From Cyprinodon diabolis (taxonomy: Eukaryota; Chordata; Actinopteri; Cyprinodontiformes; Cyprinodontidae), in assembly GCA_030533445.1 (NCBI GenBank), contig CM060069.1, forward strand, positions 1,597,756 to 1,661,755: 64,000 nt of DNA. Reading direction: 5' to 3'. Below are positions 32,356 through 45,100 of the stretch, one piece after another. The stretch's first letter is position 1. Every line of letters starts with the position of its first letter. The notes under the pieces were generated by a model, which had not been told where the DNA came from, made no database searches, and worked only from the letters and a program-made list of their open reading frames with translations. The position numbers were made by a program, and so were the translations under genes.

Positions 32356-35300
32356 ACATGCAAATAGAAACTGGAAATCCAGCTGCAGCCCTTAATAAGG
32401 GGGTCATTGAGGTCGCTATTGGCCTGAAATACCCGATACTGGTCCATTCCTCTGAAAGGGGGGGTTGTTAAGGCTCATAGTTGGCCTGGCTGAACAGGTG
32501 AGGTCTTCTGTTCTCCTGTAAAGGGGTTGGAGCTGTGATGATAGCGGGAAGGAATCAGCTCTATCACTGCATTGAAGGTTTTTGAAAGCTGGAATCCCCC
32601 CCCCCTGTTTAAGGTTGTTTTTTCTCTTTTAACATAGATGGCTTCCTTCACGCCCCTCTCTAACCACCTGTCCTCTTTCTCTAACATGTGAACATTCTGG
32701 TCCTTAAGGTGGATATGTGGACAGCAGAATCTTCTCTATTGTGAGATCAATAAAGTTCAATTTCTTTCTTCTTTAATCAATCAGTCCAGCAGATGAAGCT
32801 GCTAAGATTCTCCTGTTTGGTCCGTCTGCAGGAATCAGCAACGAATAAAGAAAACCAGAAATCTGGTCGGACAGGAACCAGATCATCCACAGATCCGCTG
32901 CTCCTAGTTTGACGCCTTAAAGCTCTTTTTAAATTCACCTCGACAAACTTCGATTCATTTTATTTCTACTTTAAGTGGATAAAACCTTTTAAAAATAGCC
33001 AAAGGCGAAAGGAAGGCGGGCGTTGTGGCAGATGCGCGTGGCGGTCGGTCACCACATGTGGAATGAAGAAGATTTGTTTTCCAGGTCAGGTTTTTGCACC
33101 TGGGCGTGTTTTAGTGATCGGTTGTTGAGGTGGAGTGACGTGAACGTCGGCGTATTGAAGAGGACATGGGGCTCGTTCCCTTATGTTTTACCTTTTAGTT
33201 GTTAACTGGAAAATATAGAGAAATCAATGTTTGGATTTCTTTAGAAAAAGATGAAAAAGGAACATTTGATCAATGTGAAACACTGCTGTGCTCTGTGGTC
33301 CTGTAAACTAAGAATGAAGAAGATGTTGTACTCTAGCACTTTCTTTCATGTGTATTCAGTTCAAACTTACATGTAAAGTACTGTATGAATAGTCCTTACT
33401 TGCCTTGTGACATTTTAATCTATGATGATTTTAGAGTGTATGCATGCTAGTGGTTGGGTGCCATTGTAAAAGGATGACAATGAAAAATGGTGCTATGTAA
33501 TAATGGTGCTTCTATGGACCCCGGCCAAATGCATGCACAGACCATCTATTAAAGGATGGGAAAAGAGAAAGTCTCTGGCTGTTCCGCCTCCAAAGATGAT
33601 CCAGCTCTGCTTCTGTCTGAGAACGACGACCCCTGGGCTCCAGATGTCAAACAGTCCAGTTCGCACCGTTTCTTCCAACATGTTCCTCCTTCTGCTCCAA
33701 CAGCAGGTTGTTTTTACTTCACCTACGCAGAGAAGGTTGTGTTGGACAGGTTCTCTCTTCTTTTTCTGGAGCTCTTTCCTGAAAGCCATGGAAGGCAGGC
33801 TCTTCAGATCTCCTATCTAAGCTGTGGGACATTAGAAACCCAGAGTGATAGATGACTAACATCTAGATCTGCTAATACCTGCCATATTAAAGCTCCCAGC
33901 AAAGCCAGACCCAGGATGAGCTCCAGAACTGAGTCGGTTCTGGTCGTGAAGCGCCAGAATCCGTCAGGCCTCGATCCAGATCAATAAGATCCACAGAAAA
34001 ACTGACGACATGTTTTGGATCCTTCAGACGCTCCACAACATTTTCTGTGTAGCACAATTAGCTCTAAAAATATCACTGCGATGTTTAGAAAGTCCAACAT
34101 GGAAAACTTTACGTTGAGTTTTGCTGTAACTCGTCTGAGAGAGGGCTGGACCTGGACCGAAATGTGAATGTTTGTTAGCTGTGCTGATTTTCTGTTTCTC
34201 GGTAATTAAACATTATCCAGGATTATCTCTGCTGGTGTCGCACTACTGGCCGCATCTGTCCGATTCTGGCTTTTGGTCTGAGCTCTCCCGGCGGTCGAAT
34301 GTGTTCTTCAGAGTTTAAAGAAGCTGTTTGGGATTTACAGAGGCGGAGAGGTGCAAAGGCACTGCAAATACATTAATGCTACAAATACTAAAATTAACTG
34401 CAAACACCAAAGTGAGACTATCTTGCAAAACATGTGCAAAGAAAAACAAGGTGATGCAGAAATGCTGCAGTTCTAGATAAAAGAACATTCAAACGCACGG
34501 CAGAAAGAAAACCTCCTGCAAAAACATAAATGATGCTAAAACACAAAACACTGTGATATAAGCAACAATTGCAGGATAAGAAAAGCTGCAGCTACGGATA
34601 ACAGAGGCGCCCCAGATCTCTGTCTTTCATCCCGCACCCGAACCTCTGCCATCTTTCTGCTCTTTTGGAGCTAAGCTCAAGTATTTCTGTAAAAGAAAAG
34701 GTGTTTTTCTCCCTTACACTAGCTAGCCGAGGCTATATTTTTGTCCCACCAGAAAAATTAAATATGTCACTAACAAACATTAAACGTGAACGGTTAAAGA
34801 CTGGAACATCGGGGTATATAAACGTACATGCAAACATTATAGGCGACATGCAGAGTTATGGCAACAGGTAAGCGCCGCCTGCAGCATCAGCCCAGTGTAG
34901 GAAGGATTGCGCAATCAGATGTGAGGCTCGTTTCACCTTTGTATCTGAACAGGAAATACGCCATTTCAGCGATTTCGTCTATAAAAATGTTTGCAATTCG
35001 TCATACATAAAGATCAGAGGACAAATATTAATATTCATTTTATGACAGGTGATTCCGCCCTGGCCGCACGTCCCTGCAAAACACCATTTATGAATTTAAA
35101 AGCCAGTCTAGATTTTTGTAATTTTGCCCCAATGACACGTGGAGCTCCGCATCCATAGAGCGTTACCATGGTGAAGGACCAGCTAACCATCCAGGTAACT
35201 AAACTAGGGTATTAACCTCCTTCACTAACCGGTTAGTTCACAGCATAACGTCTTTAATGGCCTCTACCAGGAACGGTTTAAAATAAAACTCTGTGATTCA

Positions 35301-36819
35301 GTCAGAAAAATGTCATTAAACGCGTCTCATAGATGTAATTTGCTGTCAGGGACTCCCTGATGACATCTATGGGACTTTATTAGGACAACTACAGCTCACT
35401 AGTCAAATCTAGTCTGTTAAACATGTCATTTAAAAGCAAACATCAGGCCAAATGATCAAAACTCATTAAAATAACTTTAATAAAGTTCTATCCAGTTAAA
35501 GTGGGGCGTGTAGATCCAGCTGCATTTTCTGTGTTTATCTTGGAGTGCAAAAAAAAAAAGCTATATAAACTGAACAGGAAATATGATGATCTGTCAGTGG
35601 AATGAGAGTTTTTAACCTTAAAATAAGATATTATGCACTCGAAATAGGATAATACAGTCGGGTTTTTTTTCATATTTTAACTGTAAATCTTAGTTAATCT
35701 GCATATTGTCTCATATACCCGCTCAAATCAAGACACCAGTGCAGCATTGCTACCCATGGACTGAGGGAGATCTTTAAATATCTGCATCAGATTTTGCATT
35801 TGAAAAACGATCTAGAAATCAGTAAAATTTCCCAAATTTTTAGCATTTACCCTTAATTTGAGTAGGTCAATTAGATGATTTGCCAATGGAATCAGTATTT
35901 TTACTCTTAAAATAAGATATTTAGATAATATGCACTTTAAATAAGACAATGCAATGTGTTTTCTTATTGTAAACTGTCTTGTTCCATTGTCAAAATGTCT
36001 CTTTTACCTCCTCAATTCGAGAACAAACGCAGGTTTCGATTTATTCCAGTGTGGCGGCTCCATGTGACGTAGAAGGTGCCCTTTGTCCAACCTGACCACC
36101 TGCCCCCAATAATCTCTGTGCACGCCACTGGCCTAGTGGCCCTCAGTCTCACACTCATCGCTATGGGATTATTACAGCCTTCTGAATACAATCTATGAAT
36201 GGAAAAGTTTACATAATGCAACGACCGTGGTTCTTCATTTTAAAACCCAAAATAATTAACGATACATGACGTGTGTTGCACAGAACACAGTGAAGAAATT
36301 ATTTCACTGCAAATTACGCTAGTGGGCGTTTTCCTTGATTTCTGTGAGGTGGTCTGTGCTTAAATGACACCTAAAGGATTGTGGGATACGTCGTTAGCAC
36401 CAGTGAGGGACATCACATGCTCCTTAAGCCAAAGGAGCCTTGATAGGAGGCATATTCTTCTCCTACCTCCTTGCTTCCTGCTAGCAATGTACCATCTGTA
36501 CCATCAGCTCATCTGTGCAGCCAGGTATACATCTGGGTCGCCCTCAGTCTTGTTTCCCCTCCAGTGCCTTTCTCCAGCTGTCAGTGGGTCAGCAGTCCAT
36601 CACAGGGAAACTCAGAGGAGTCAATGTATCCAGTCAGTCTGTAGACTGTTGGAGAAAAGCCCAGAACTTCATGGTCAGTGATGAGAATTAAAGTAAAGAC
36701 TTGACATATTGGATTTATTAGATTAAACGTCCTTCTTATTGTATTTATCTGTCTCCCATCAACACATTGACTGCAGAAGAAACTTTATTGTCCCCCAGCG
36801 GGAAATTCACCTTAAATAT
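32356..36819. other. AT-rich intergenic region, no gene seen
   Basis: The frames at 33503-33855 and 36364-36681 have no domain I recognise and no splice context. A family B block lies at about 35590-36010. Nothing else is supported. Confidence 0.4.
35590..36010 (+). repeat. Interspersed repeat family B, copy 2
   Basis: Shares AAAATAAGATATTT-type segments, CCCGCTCAAATCAAGACACC and TGCCAATGGAATCAGTATTT with the blocks at 15370 and 56395. It is degenerate. Confidence 0.4.
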
Positions 36820-38136
36820 AGGGTGCGTTCAAATTCATGGGCGGCGTCCTCTGAAGGCCAGATTCGTAGGTTGATAACGTCATAGCGCGGCGCCGAGGTC
36901 TGTTTGGACTCCAAGAGTCCTCGTTATGCGGCCTTAAAATGCGTCCTTCTTTTTGCCCTATTTAAAGGACGGGTCCGATGTATCCTCTGTAGCCTTGGAT
37001 ATCCCAGGATGCATTGCAAGACCAAGCAGTAGTTCCATCTGGTTATAGAGTCAGATATGTGGCGGTAATGTTTGATTTATCTAAAGGTTTTTATCTGTTA
37101 CTGTGTAAATGGGTTTGGCTGGAATTGAAGGACAGATTCTAATAGATCTGCAGAGAGGGGACTATAAATCTGATAGGAGTTTGCAGATATATTTTTTATA
37201 CATACATTATTCAGATTTACTTATATCTTTCTACCCCTTTTATAGAATAGAAAATCTGGGGAAATTCTGCTGTTTACTGCAGCAGAAAGATTATTGAAAA
37301 AAAATGGTCACACAAATGAGGACCTTAGAAAAATGTATAAGAATAACATAATAGGGAAGAGTTAAAATGAGTGTTACACTGATACCGATACCAGTATCAG
37401 GCTGGGCCCCGATCCAGCACTAAAATGGTGATATCGGTTTCGGTGAGTACCAACCAATAGAGCCCCGATACCATTCTGAGAACCAAAAGTTTCTTCAACC
37501 ATTGTCCCCCATTCCAGGTAGGCAATAAAAAGTTCTACTGGATTCTCTTTGTTTTAGTCTTTTTCCTGCTTCACAAAGGAAGGCAGCAGCTGGACATGAA
37601 GCCATGATGGTGATTATTTTACATCCAAGCAGGATGCAGTTCTTCATAGATACACAAACATCCATTTCAAACAGATGGTATCAGCCGATGCTGCACAGCC
37701 AGGTATGGGGGCCAGAAAATGGCATCAGAGCAACACAAGTTAAAAGATAGTAACATCCTGTACAGTAAAGTGTTTTAACAATATAAAACTGGGGAATAAA
37801 TAACCAATATGCAGCTATGGACATTTTTACAGTGATTTGAAAATAGCAGCAACATCAGAGATGTGCAGAATGACAGCAGCAGGTTATTTAACTGACTACG
37901 GTTTCTATCATTACATTTTGGAACCTTTATTCCACTATGGATTCTCATGAGTGTAGTCTTTGTTCACTTTACAATAAAAAAGAAATAAATAAACAGTAAA
38001 GTTTATTTTATAGTTTTCATTCACAGCCAAAACTCTTCCGGTCTCCTTATTTTCAAGGACCTTGAAGGATCCAGACCGCGTCCTTGGAGGATGCAGCCCA
38101 GGATTTCGAACAGAGCCCATGAATTGGAACGCAGCC
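36820..38136. mobile_element. 1.3-kb DNA transposon with inverted ends, non-autonomous
   Basis: The left end GGTGCGTTCAAATTCATGGG (36822) pairs with the right end, reverse complement GGCTGCGTTCCAATTCATGG (38136). The similarity extends inward (CGTCCTCTGAAGG against CATCCTCCAAGG). No transposase is seen. A further repeat (GATACCGATACCAGTATCAG, 37380-37490) sits inside. The superfamily is not determined. Confidence 0.65.
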
Positions 38137-39077
38137 TCATCCTGTACAGCAGTCAGTTCTTTCCCAGCCCATTGTGTGACGTGTTTGCGCGTGTCTGACA
38201 GGTGATTTGATTGGCTGCCGCTGGTTGGTATCACTTCTTCAGCTAGCAGCAGAGCTAGCAGCCTCCTCTGCTCTCCTCTTCAGGTGAGCTCGCTTCATTG
38301 TTTTCCGCTCTATTTACAGCCAGGGGCCTGCTGTTGCTGCTGTTTATAAAGTTAGTTGTTGAAGCTCAGCTGTGGCAGTCAGCACTGAGCTCCGGGTCCC
38401 GCCTGCTGCCAGCCACCGCCGGCCGGCCGGGCTCCAGGGACTGGCTCTGGGTCGGTGATGGTACCGAACCGGGCAGCTGGTTCGGGGAACATCTGGTTCC
38501 AGGAGCAGCTGGATGCGGCGCAGATGAAGCGGAACCATCTGTGGATGAATGTTTGTAGTGGGGGCGGAGATGAGGTGACACTCATTATCTGTGTTTGTTT
38601 ACTGAAAGCTAAAAGCTGCTTTCTGTTGGATCTGAGCTTCAGACGCGGAAGTAAATCCTCCTAAATCAGCCCGTTTCTCTGCATCTTCCACTAAATGAAA
38701 TGAGATTATTGTTATTTTAACTAATTATTATTATTGGGCTCATTCTGACCAGCCTCTCGGTGACACGAACTAAATACAACCAGAAGGTGAGTTTTTCCAG
38801 TTTGGGGTTTAAATTGAGCCAAAGCTCCACGTCATCCTGTTACATGATGAATATTGTCTGTAAATTTGAATCTGGTTCCTTATTTCTGGACTTCCTGCTT
38901 CTGAACTCACTGAGTCAGGCTGTTTCCTGTGGTTGTAAAGACTGAGCGGTTTTGCTCTCTCAGCTGAATGTCTGCCAGCAGTGACAGAAGCATGAAGGAG
39001 GAAGGAAACTGCAGCTCGTTCAATCGTCTCATTAAGTCCTGATTCCTATTTGAACGCGGCTTCTTGTTTCTCTGCAG
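38137..39077 (+). promoter_or_regulatory. slc38a9: Probable slc38a9 promoter and 5' non-coding exon region
   Basis: GC content rises at 38380-38560. A candidate non-coding exon ends at CTCTTCAG/GTGAGC (38284). The first coding exon begins after TTTCTCTGCAG at 39078. Transcript starts cannot be placed from sequence. Short frames here do not join the coding exon in phase. Confidence 0.35.
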
Positions 39078-39100
39078 ACGGTGATGAGCTGAAGGTGAGG

Positions 39101-42100
39101 ATGGAGGACGACTGCAGACCTCTACTGGGCTCAGAGCCCTCTGGGGAGGGTTTATCCCAGAGAGGCTCCGCTGGCTCCCTGGACAGCCGAGCTAAAAGGT
39201 AGATTTCCCCGAACCTCCGCGCCTCCCGGTTAATTCTATTCAGTTTATTTCTATAGCTCCAATTCACATCATGTCATCTCAAGGTGCTCATCTTAATCCA
39301 GTCAGATTGATTCAAAGTTTTCTATCTAAGGAAAACCAGCTGATTGCATCGACTCATTGACTCTTCAGCAATCCCTCACACTAAGCATGCTTGTAGCGAC
39401 AGTGGAGAGGAAAAACTCCCTTTGAACAGGAAGAAACCTCCAGCAGAACCAGGCTCAGTGTGAGCGGCCATCTGCTGAGGCCCACTGGGGTTCAAGGAGA
39501 CAGAAGCAGACATAGAAAAAGAAGCATAGATACAAAAGGCATCTGACTGACCTCTGACCCATCGGTGGGGAGATGTTCTGCTTCTTTTACAAACCAAAAA
39601 CAAAATAACCTACGAGCTCTTTATAAAAATAGCTTTGCTGCTACTCGTCCTAAAAACACAGCAAAAATGTCGTGTTGAGTGACTAGAGAAGCTTTAAAAG
39701 GACTGGAAGTGTATTTAAAAGGCTTAGCTTAGCTTAGCTTAGCACAGGCTTTCCAATCATATTTAAACAGGAAATGAAAGTTGTTATTAAGCGAGTTAAA
39801 AAAAAAGACCAGTTCATCAAAATAACACCTGCAAAAGATCCGGTATACGACGGGAGCTCGCCGGTCTGGATCCCTGTTTTCAGGAAGTTCTCAACCATCC
39901 GCCTTCCATAGAAACTAAACGCACAGGAACCAGCGCTGAGGGACGACCTTACTGGTTTTACAGAAAGTTTGGATCATTTGAACTTTCCAGTTCCGTCTTT
40001 TAAAGCGTTGCGTGGCAGGATCTAACTGAAAAATGTCTTAGGAAGTGAAATAAAACAGGTTGGGATCTGTTCTGCTTTAGAGAAAATAAATAAACAAGTT
40101 TATCGACCAAAAAGTGAGTTTTTCTTTTAAGTTCATCCTCTACTGAATTTCTTTCCGTATTTTGTTCCTAATTCATCCAGTTTAAATGTGGTTATAAGGG
40201 AGTTACTCAGAGTTTAATAAATACAGATTTATATGATGATTTTATTTTATATTTATTTAGAATCCTTACTAACTTCAAGACAACATATTTATGATGTTTT
40301 TATTTTTATTTGAGATGGAAAGAATTAAATGCTCCAATAGTTTCAAAAATGTTGGGAAGCACTGATTTAATCACCGTTAAGATGTGTTGTGATAGCAGGA
40401 GGGGGAGGGAGGAGGGGCGGTTCCTGCTGCTGTGAGGCGACCTTCAGGCCTGAGGATTTTTTACCTTTGCCTAGGGCCCCAAGTTCCTGGGGGCCCCATA
40501 GAACTCTGTTTCCATGTATGGTTAATACAACTATTCCTTATTTCTGCACATTAATTATGTTTTTGATGAAAATCCTTTCTCTAAAATGCCATCAGAACGC
40601 TGATAATATTAAGTGTGTCTCAGCCCCCCCCTTCAGTGTCCACCATATTGGATCAGTCCATTTGCTGCACATGTTCAAAAAGGTCCAAACAGACAGCAGC
40701 AAACCATTTGAAAACAAACCATGCAAAGAGCAGTGTTGCCAACTTAGCGCTTTAGTCGCTATATTTAGCCACTTTTCAGACCCCTCTAGCACTTTGATTT
40801 CTAAAAAGCTCCTAGCGCCAAATCTAGCGACTTTTTTCTGCTACTGGAGACTTTGGAGACAACATCTAAAAGCAGCGAACTCTGCTCTCCAGAGCAAGTA
40901 GATTGGTAACCCCGCCTCCTGCTCTCCTCTATCTTGTCTGCTGTCATGATTCATGCAGCTATTATTTCATCCAAATGAAAAATGGAGAACAGAGAAGCAG
41001 ATCATGGCTTGTCTACAGTGAAAAGAAGGACTGGGTTATTTACTTTGGCCTTTTTGGAAACACAGGAAGGAGCAATCAGCTAAGTGAGCTTAGTGCTTGG
41101 AAAAAATCTTTCATTCCTTTAGAGACAGCATGAAAAGTCAGCTGAGTACAAAACATAGAGAGGAAAACAAGAAGAAAAGGGACAAGAAGAGAGGGACACA
41201 ACCTAGAACAGAGAATGGATGTCTATTCTATTAACATTTCTCTATCTGGAGAATGGGGCTGTTATATGTCTTCTCCATTCAGAGGGCCCCTTCATGTCTT
41301 TCCTAAATCCTTCCCTTGGTTAACATTCCTGCATAGCCGACACTCGGAGGGATCCGGATTCTTGGATTGAAGTCTCCCAGTTTTTCCCGTCTGTTTTTCG
41401 TTCCCTCCATCTTTTTCTCCCTGAAGGTTTTGACCTGATAATAAGCAGACATGTTTTTTCTCCAGGCTTCCTGGAAGTCACACAGACCGTAGACTCTGGG
41501 AAGTAGGTGTGAGCTGAGCTCCACCTCTGCATTAGTCCCTCCATCGGCAGTGGGTGTGAATTTAATCCAGTCTGGTATTTCACAGGGACCAACCAGTTCT
41601 GGGTCATTAGGGATCACAAACTTTCTGCTGCATCAACCTCTGCAGAGCAGGAACCTGACACATCCAGCCCGCCGCTGTTCCTTCAGCCGGCCGCTGTTCC
41701 TTCAGCCGGCCGCTGTTCGTCCAGCCCGCCGCTGTTCGTCCAGCCGGCCGCTGTTCGTCCAGCCCGCCGCTGTTCGTCCAGCCGGCCGCTGTTCGTCCAG
41801 CCCGCCGCTGTTCCTTCAGCCGGCCGCTGTTCCTTCAGCCGGCCGCTGTTCCTTCAGCCCGCCGCTGTTCGTCCAGCCGGCCGCTGTTCCTTCAGCCGGC
41901 CGCTGTTCGTCCAGCCCGCCGCTGTTCGTCCAGCCCGCCGCTGTTCGTCCAGCACACTGCTGTTCGTCCAGCCCACCGCTGTTCCTTCAGCCGGCCGCTG
42001 TACGTCCAGCCCGCCGCTGTTCGTCCAGCCCGCCGCTGTTCGTCCAGCACGCCGCTGTTCCTTCAGCCGGCCGCTGTACGTCCACCCCGCCGCTGTTCGT

Positions 42101-45100
42101 CCAGCCGGCCGCTGTTCCTTCAGCCCGCCGCTGTTCGTCCAGCCCGCCGCTGTTCGTCCAGCCCGCCGCTGTTCGTCCAGCCCGCCGCTGTTCCTTCAGC
42201 CGGCCGCTGTTCGTCCAGCCCGCCGCTGTTCGTCCAGCACGCCGCTGTTCGTCCAGCACGCCGCTGTTCCTTCAGCCGGCCGCTGTACGTCCAGCCCGCC
42301 GCTGTTCGTCCAGCACGCCGCTGTTCGTCCAGCACGCCGCTGTTCCTTCAGCCGGCCGCTGTTCCTTCAGCCGGCCGCTGTTCCTTCAGCCCGCCGCTGT
42401 TCCTTCAGCCGGCCGCTGTTCCTTCAGCCGGCCGCTGTTCGTCCAGCCGGCCGCTGTTCGTCCAGCCCGCCGCTGTTCCTTCAGCCGGCCGCTGTACGTC
42501 CAGCCCGCCGCTGTTCGTCCAGCCCGCCGCTGTTCCTTCAGCCGGCCGCTGTATGTCCACCCCGCCGCTGTTCGTCCAGCCGGCCGCTGTTCCTTCAGCC
42601 GGCCGCTGTACGTCCACCCCGCCGCTGTTCGTCCAGCCGGCCGCTGTTCCTTCAGCCCGCCGCTGTTCGTCCAGCCCGCCGCTGTTCGTCCAGCCCGCCG
42701 CTGTTCCTTCAGCCGGCCGCTGTACGTCCAGCCGGCCGCTGTTCGTCCAGCACGCCGCTGTTCGTCCAGCACGCCGCTGTTCCTTCAGCCGGCCGCTGTA
42801 CGTCCAGCCCGCCGCTGTTCGTCCAGCACGCCGCTGTTCGTCCAGCACGCCGCTGTTCCTTCAGCCGGCCGCTGTTCGTCCAGCCGGCCGCTGTTCGTCC
42901 AGCCCGCCGCTGTTCCTTCAGCCGGCCGCTGTACGTCCAGCCCGCCGCTGTTCGTCCAGCCCGCCGCTGTTCCTTCAGCCGGCCGCTGTACGTCCACCCC
43001 GCCGCTGTTCGTCCAGCCGGCCGCTGTTCCTTCAGCCCGCCGCTGTTCGTCCAGCCCGCCGCTGTTCGTCCAGCCCGCCGCTGTTCCTTCAGCCGGCCGC
43101 TGTTCGTCCAGCCCGCCGCTGTTCCTTCAGCCGGCCGCTGTACGTCCAGCCGGCCGCTGTTCGTCCAGCACGCCGCTGTTCGTCCAGCACGCCGCTGTTC
43201 CTTCAGCCGGCCGCTGTACGTCCAGCCCGCCGCTGTTCGTCCAGCACGCCGCTGTTCCTTCAGCCGGCCGCTGTACGTCCAGCCCGCCGCTGTTCGTCCA
43301 GCCCGCCGCTGTTCCTTCAGCCGGCCGCTGTACGTCCACCCCGCCGCTGTTCGTCCAGCCGGCCGCTGTTCCTTCAGCCGGCCGCTGTACGTCCACCCCG
43401 CCGCTGTTCGTCCAGCCGGCCGCTGTTCCTTCAGCCCGCCGCTGTTCGTCCAGCCCGCCGCTGTTCGTCCAGCCCGCCGCTGTTCCTTCAGCCGGCCGCT
43501 GTTCGTCCAGCCCGCCGCTGTTCCTTCAGCCGGCCGCTGTACGTCCAGCCGGCCGCTGTTCGTCCAGCACGCCGCTGTTCGTCCAGCACGCCGCTGTTCC
43601 TTCAGCCGGCCGCTGTACGTCCAGCCCGCCGCTGTTCGTCCAGCACGCCGCTGTTCGTCCAGCACGCCGCTGTTCCTTCAGCCGGCCGCTGTTCCTTCAG
43701 CCGGCCGCTGTTCCTTCAGCCGGCCGCTGTTCGTCCAGCCCGCCGCTGTTCCTTCAGCCGGCCGCTGTTCGTCCAGCACGCCGCTGTTCCTTCAGCCGGC
43801 CGCTGTACGTCCAGCCCGCCGCTGTTCGTCCAGCCCGCCGCTGTTCGTCCAGCACGCCGCTGTTCCTTCAGCCCGCCGCTGTTCCTTCAGCCGGCCGCTG
43901 TTCCTTCAGCCGGCCGCTGTTCCTTCAGCCCGCCGCTGTTCGTCCAGCCCGCCGCTGTTCCTTCAGCCGGCCGCTGTTCGTCCAGCCCGCCGCTGTTCCT
44001 TCAGCTGGCCGCTGTACGTCCAGCCCGCCGCTGTTCGTCCAGCACGCCGCTGTTCCTTCAGCCGGCCCCTGTACGTCCAGCCCGCCGCTGTTCGTCCAGC
44101 ACGCCGCTGTTCGTCCAGCACGCCGCTGTTCCTTCAGCCGGCCGCTGTACGTCCAGCCCGCCGCTGTTCCTTCAGCCGGCCGCTGTTCTTCCAGCCCGCC
44201 GCTGTTCCTTCAGCCGGCCGCTGTTCGTCCAGCCCGCCGCTGTTCCTTCAGCCGGCCGCTGTTCGTCCAGCCCGCCGCTGTTCCTTCAGCCGGCCGCTGT
44301 TCGTCCAGCCCGCCGCTGTTCCTTCAGCCGGCCGCTGTTCGTCCAGCCCGCCGCTGTTCCTTCAGCCGGCCGCTGTTCGTCCAGCCCGCCGCTGTTCGTC
44401 CAGCCCGCCTCTGTACGTCCAGCCCGCCGCTGTTCGTCCAGCACGCCGCTGTTCGTCCAGCACGCCGCTGTTCGTCCAGCACGCCGCTGTTCCTTCAGCC
44501 GGCCGCTGTACGTCCAGCACGCCGCTGTTCGTCCAGCACGCCGCTGTTCCTTCAGCCGGCCGCTGTACGTCCAGCCCGCCGCTGTTCCTTCAGCCGGCCG
44601 CTGTTCCTTCAGCCGGCCGATGTTTGTCCAGCCGGCCGCTGTTCCTTCAGCCCGCCGCTGTTCCTTCAGCCGGCCGATGTTTGTCCAGCCGGCCGCTGTA
44701 CGTCCAGCCCGCCGCTGTTCGTCCAGCACGCCGCTGTTCCTTCAGCACGCCGCTGTTCCTTCAGCCGGCCGCTGTTCGTCCAGCCGGCCGCTGTTCCTTC
44801 AGCCGGCCGATGTTCGTCCAGCCGTCCGCTGTTCCTTCGGCCGGCCGCTGTTCCTTCAGCCGGCCGATGTTCGTCCAGCACGCCGCTGTTCCTTCAGCCC
44901 GCCGCTGTTCGTCCAGCCCGCCGCTGTTCGTCCAGCCCGCCGCTGTTCCTTCAGCCGGCCGCTGTTCCTTCAGCCCGCCGCTGTTCGTCCAGCCCGCCGC
45001 TGTTCGTCCAGCCCGCCGCTGTTCCTTCAGCCCGCCGCTGTTCCTCCAGCCCGCCGCTGTTCCTCCAGCCCGCCGCTGTTCCTCCAGCCGGCCGCTGTTC

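Noticed and set aside
33503..33855. Two overlapping frames of about 100 codons
   Set aside because: No recognisable domain, no splice signals tying them to a neighbour, and competing frames on both strands.
36364..36681. 105-codon plus-strand frame
   Set aside because: No domain and no Kozak or splice support; composition like surrounding intergenic DNA.
38298..38664. Possible upstream coding exon of slc38a9 (frames at 38298 and 38455)
   Set aside because: The available donor after 38574 leaves phase 0, whereas the acceptor at 39078 would need phase 1; the start at 39101 already gives a protein of the expected N-terminal length.
42709..43665. Minus-strand frame of 318 codons ([12 protein letters not shown] repeats)
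   Set aside because: Complement of the same minisatellite; open by composition, no domain.
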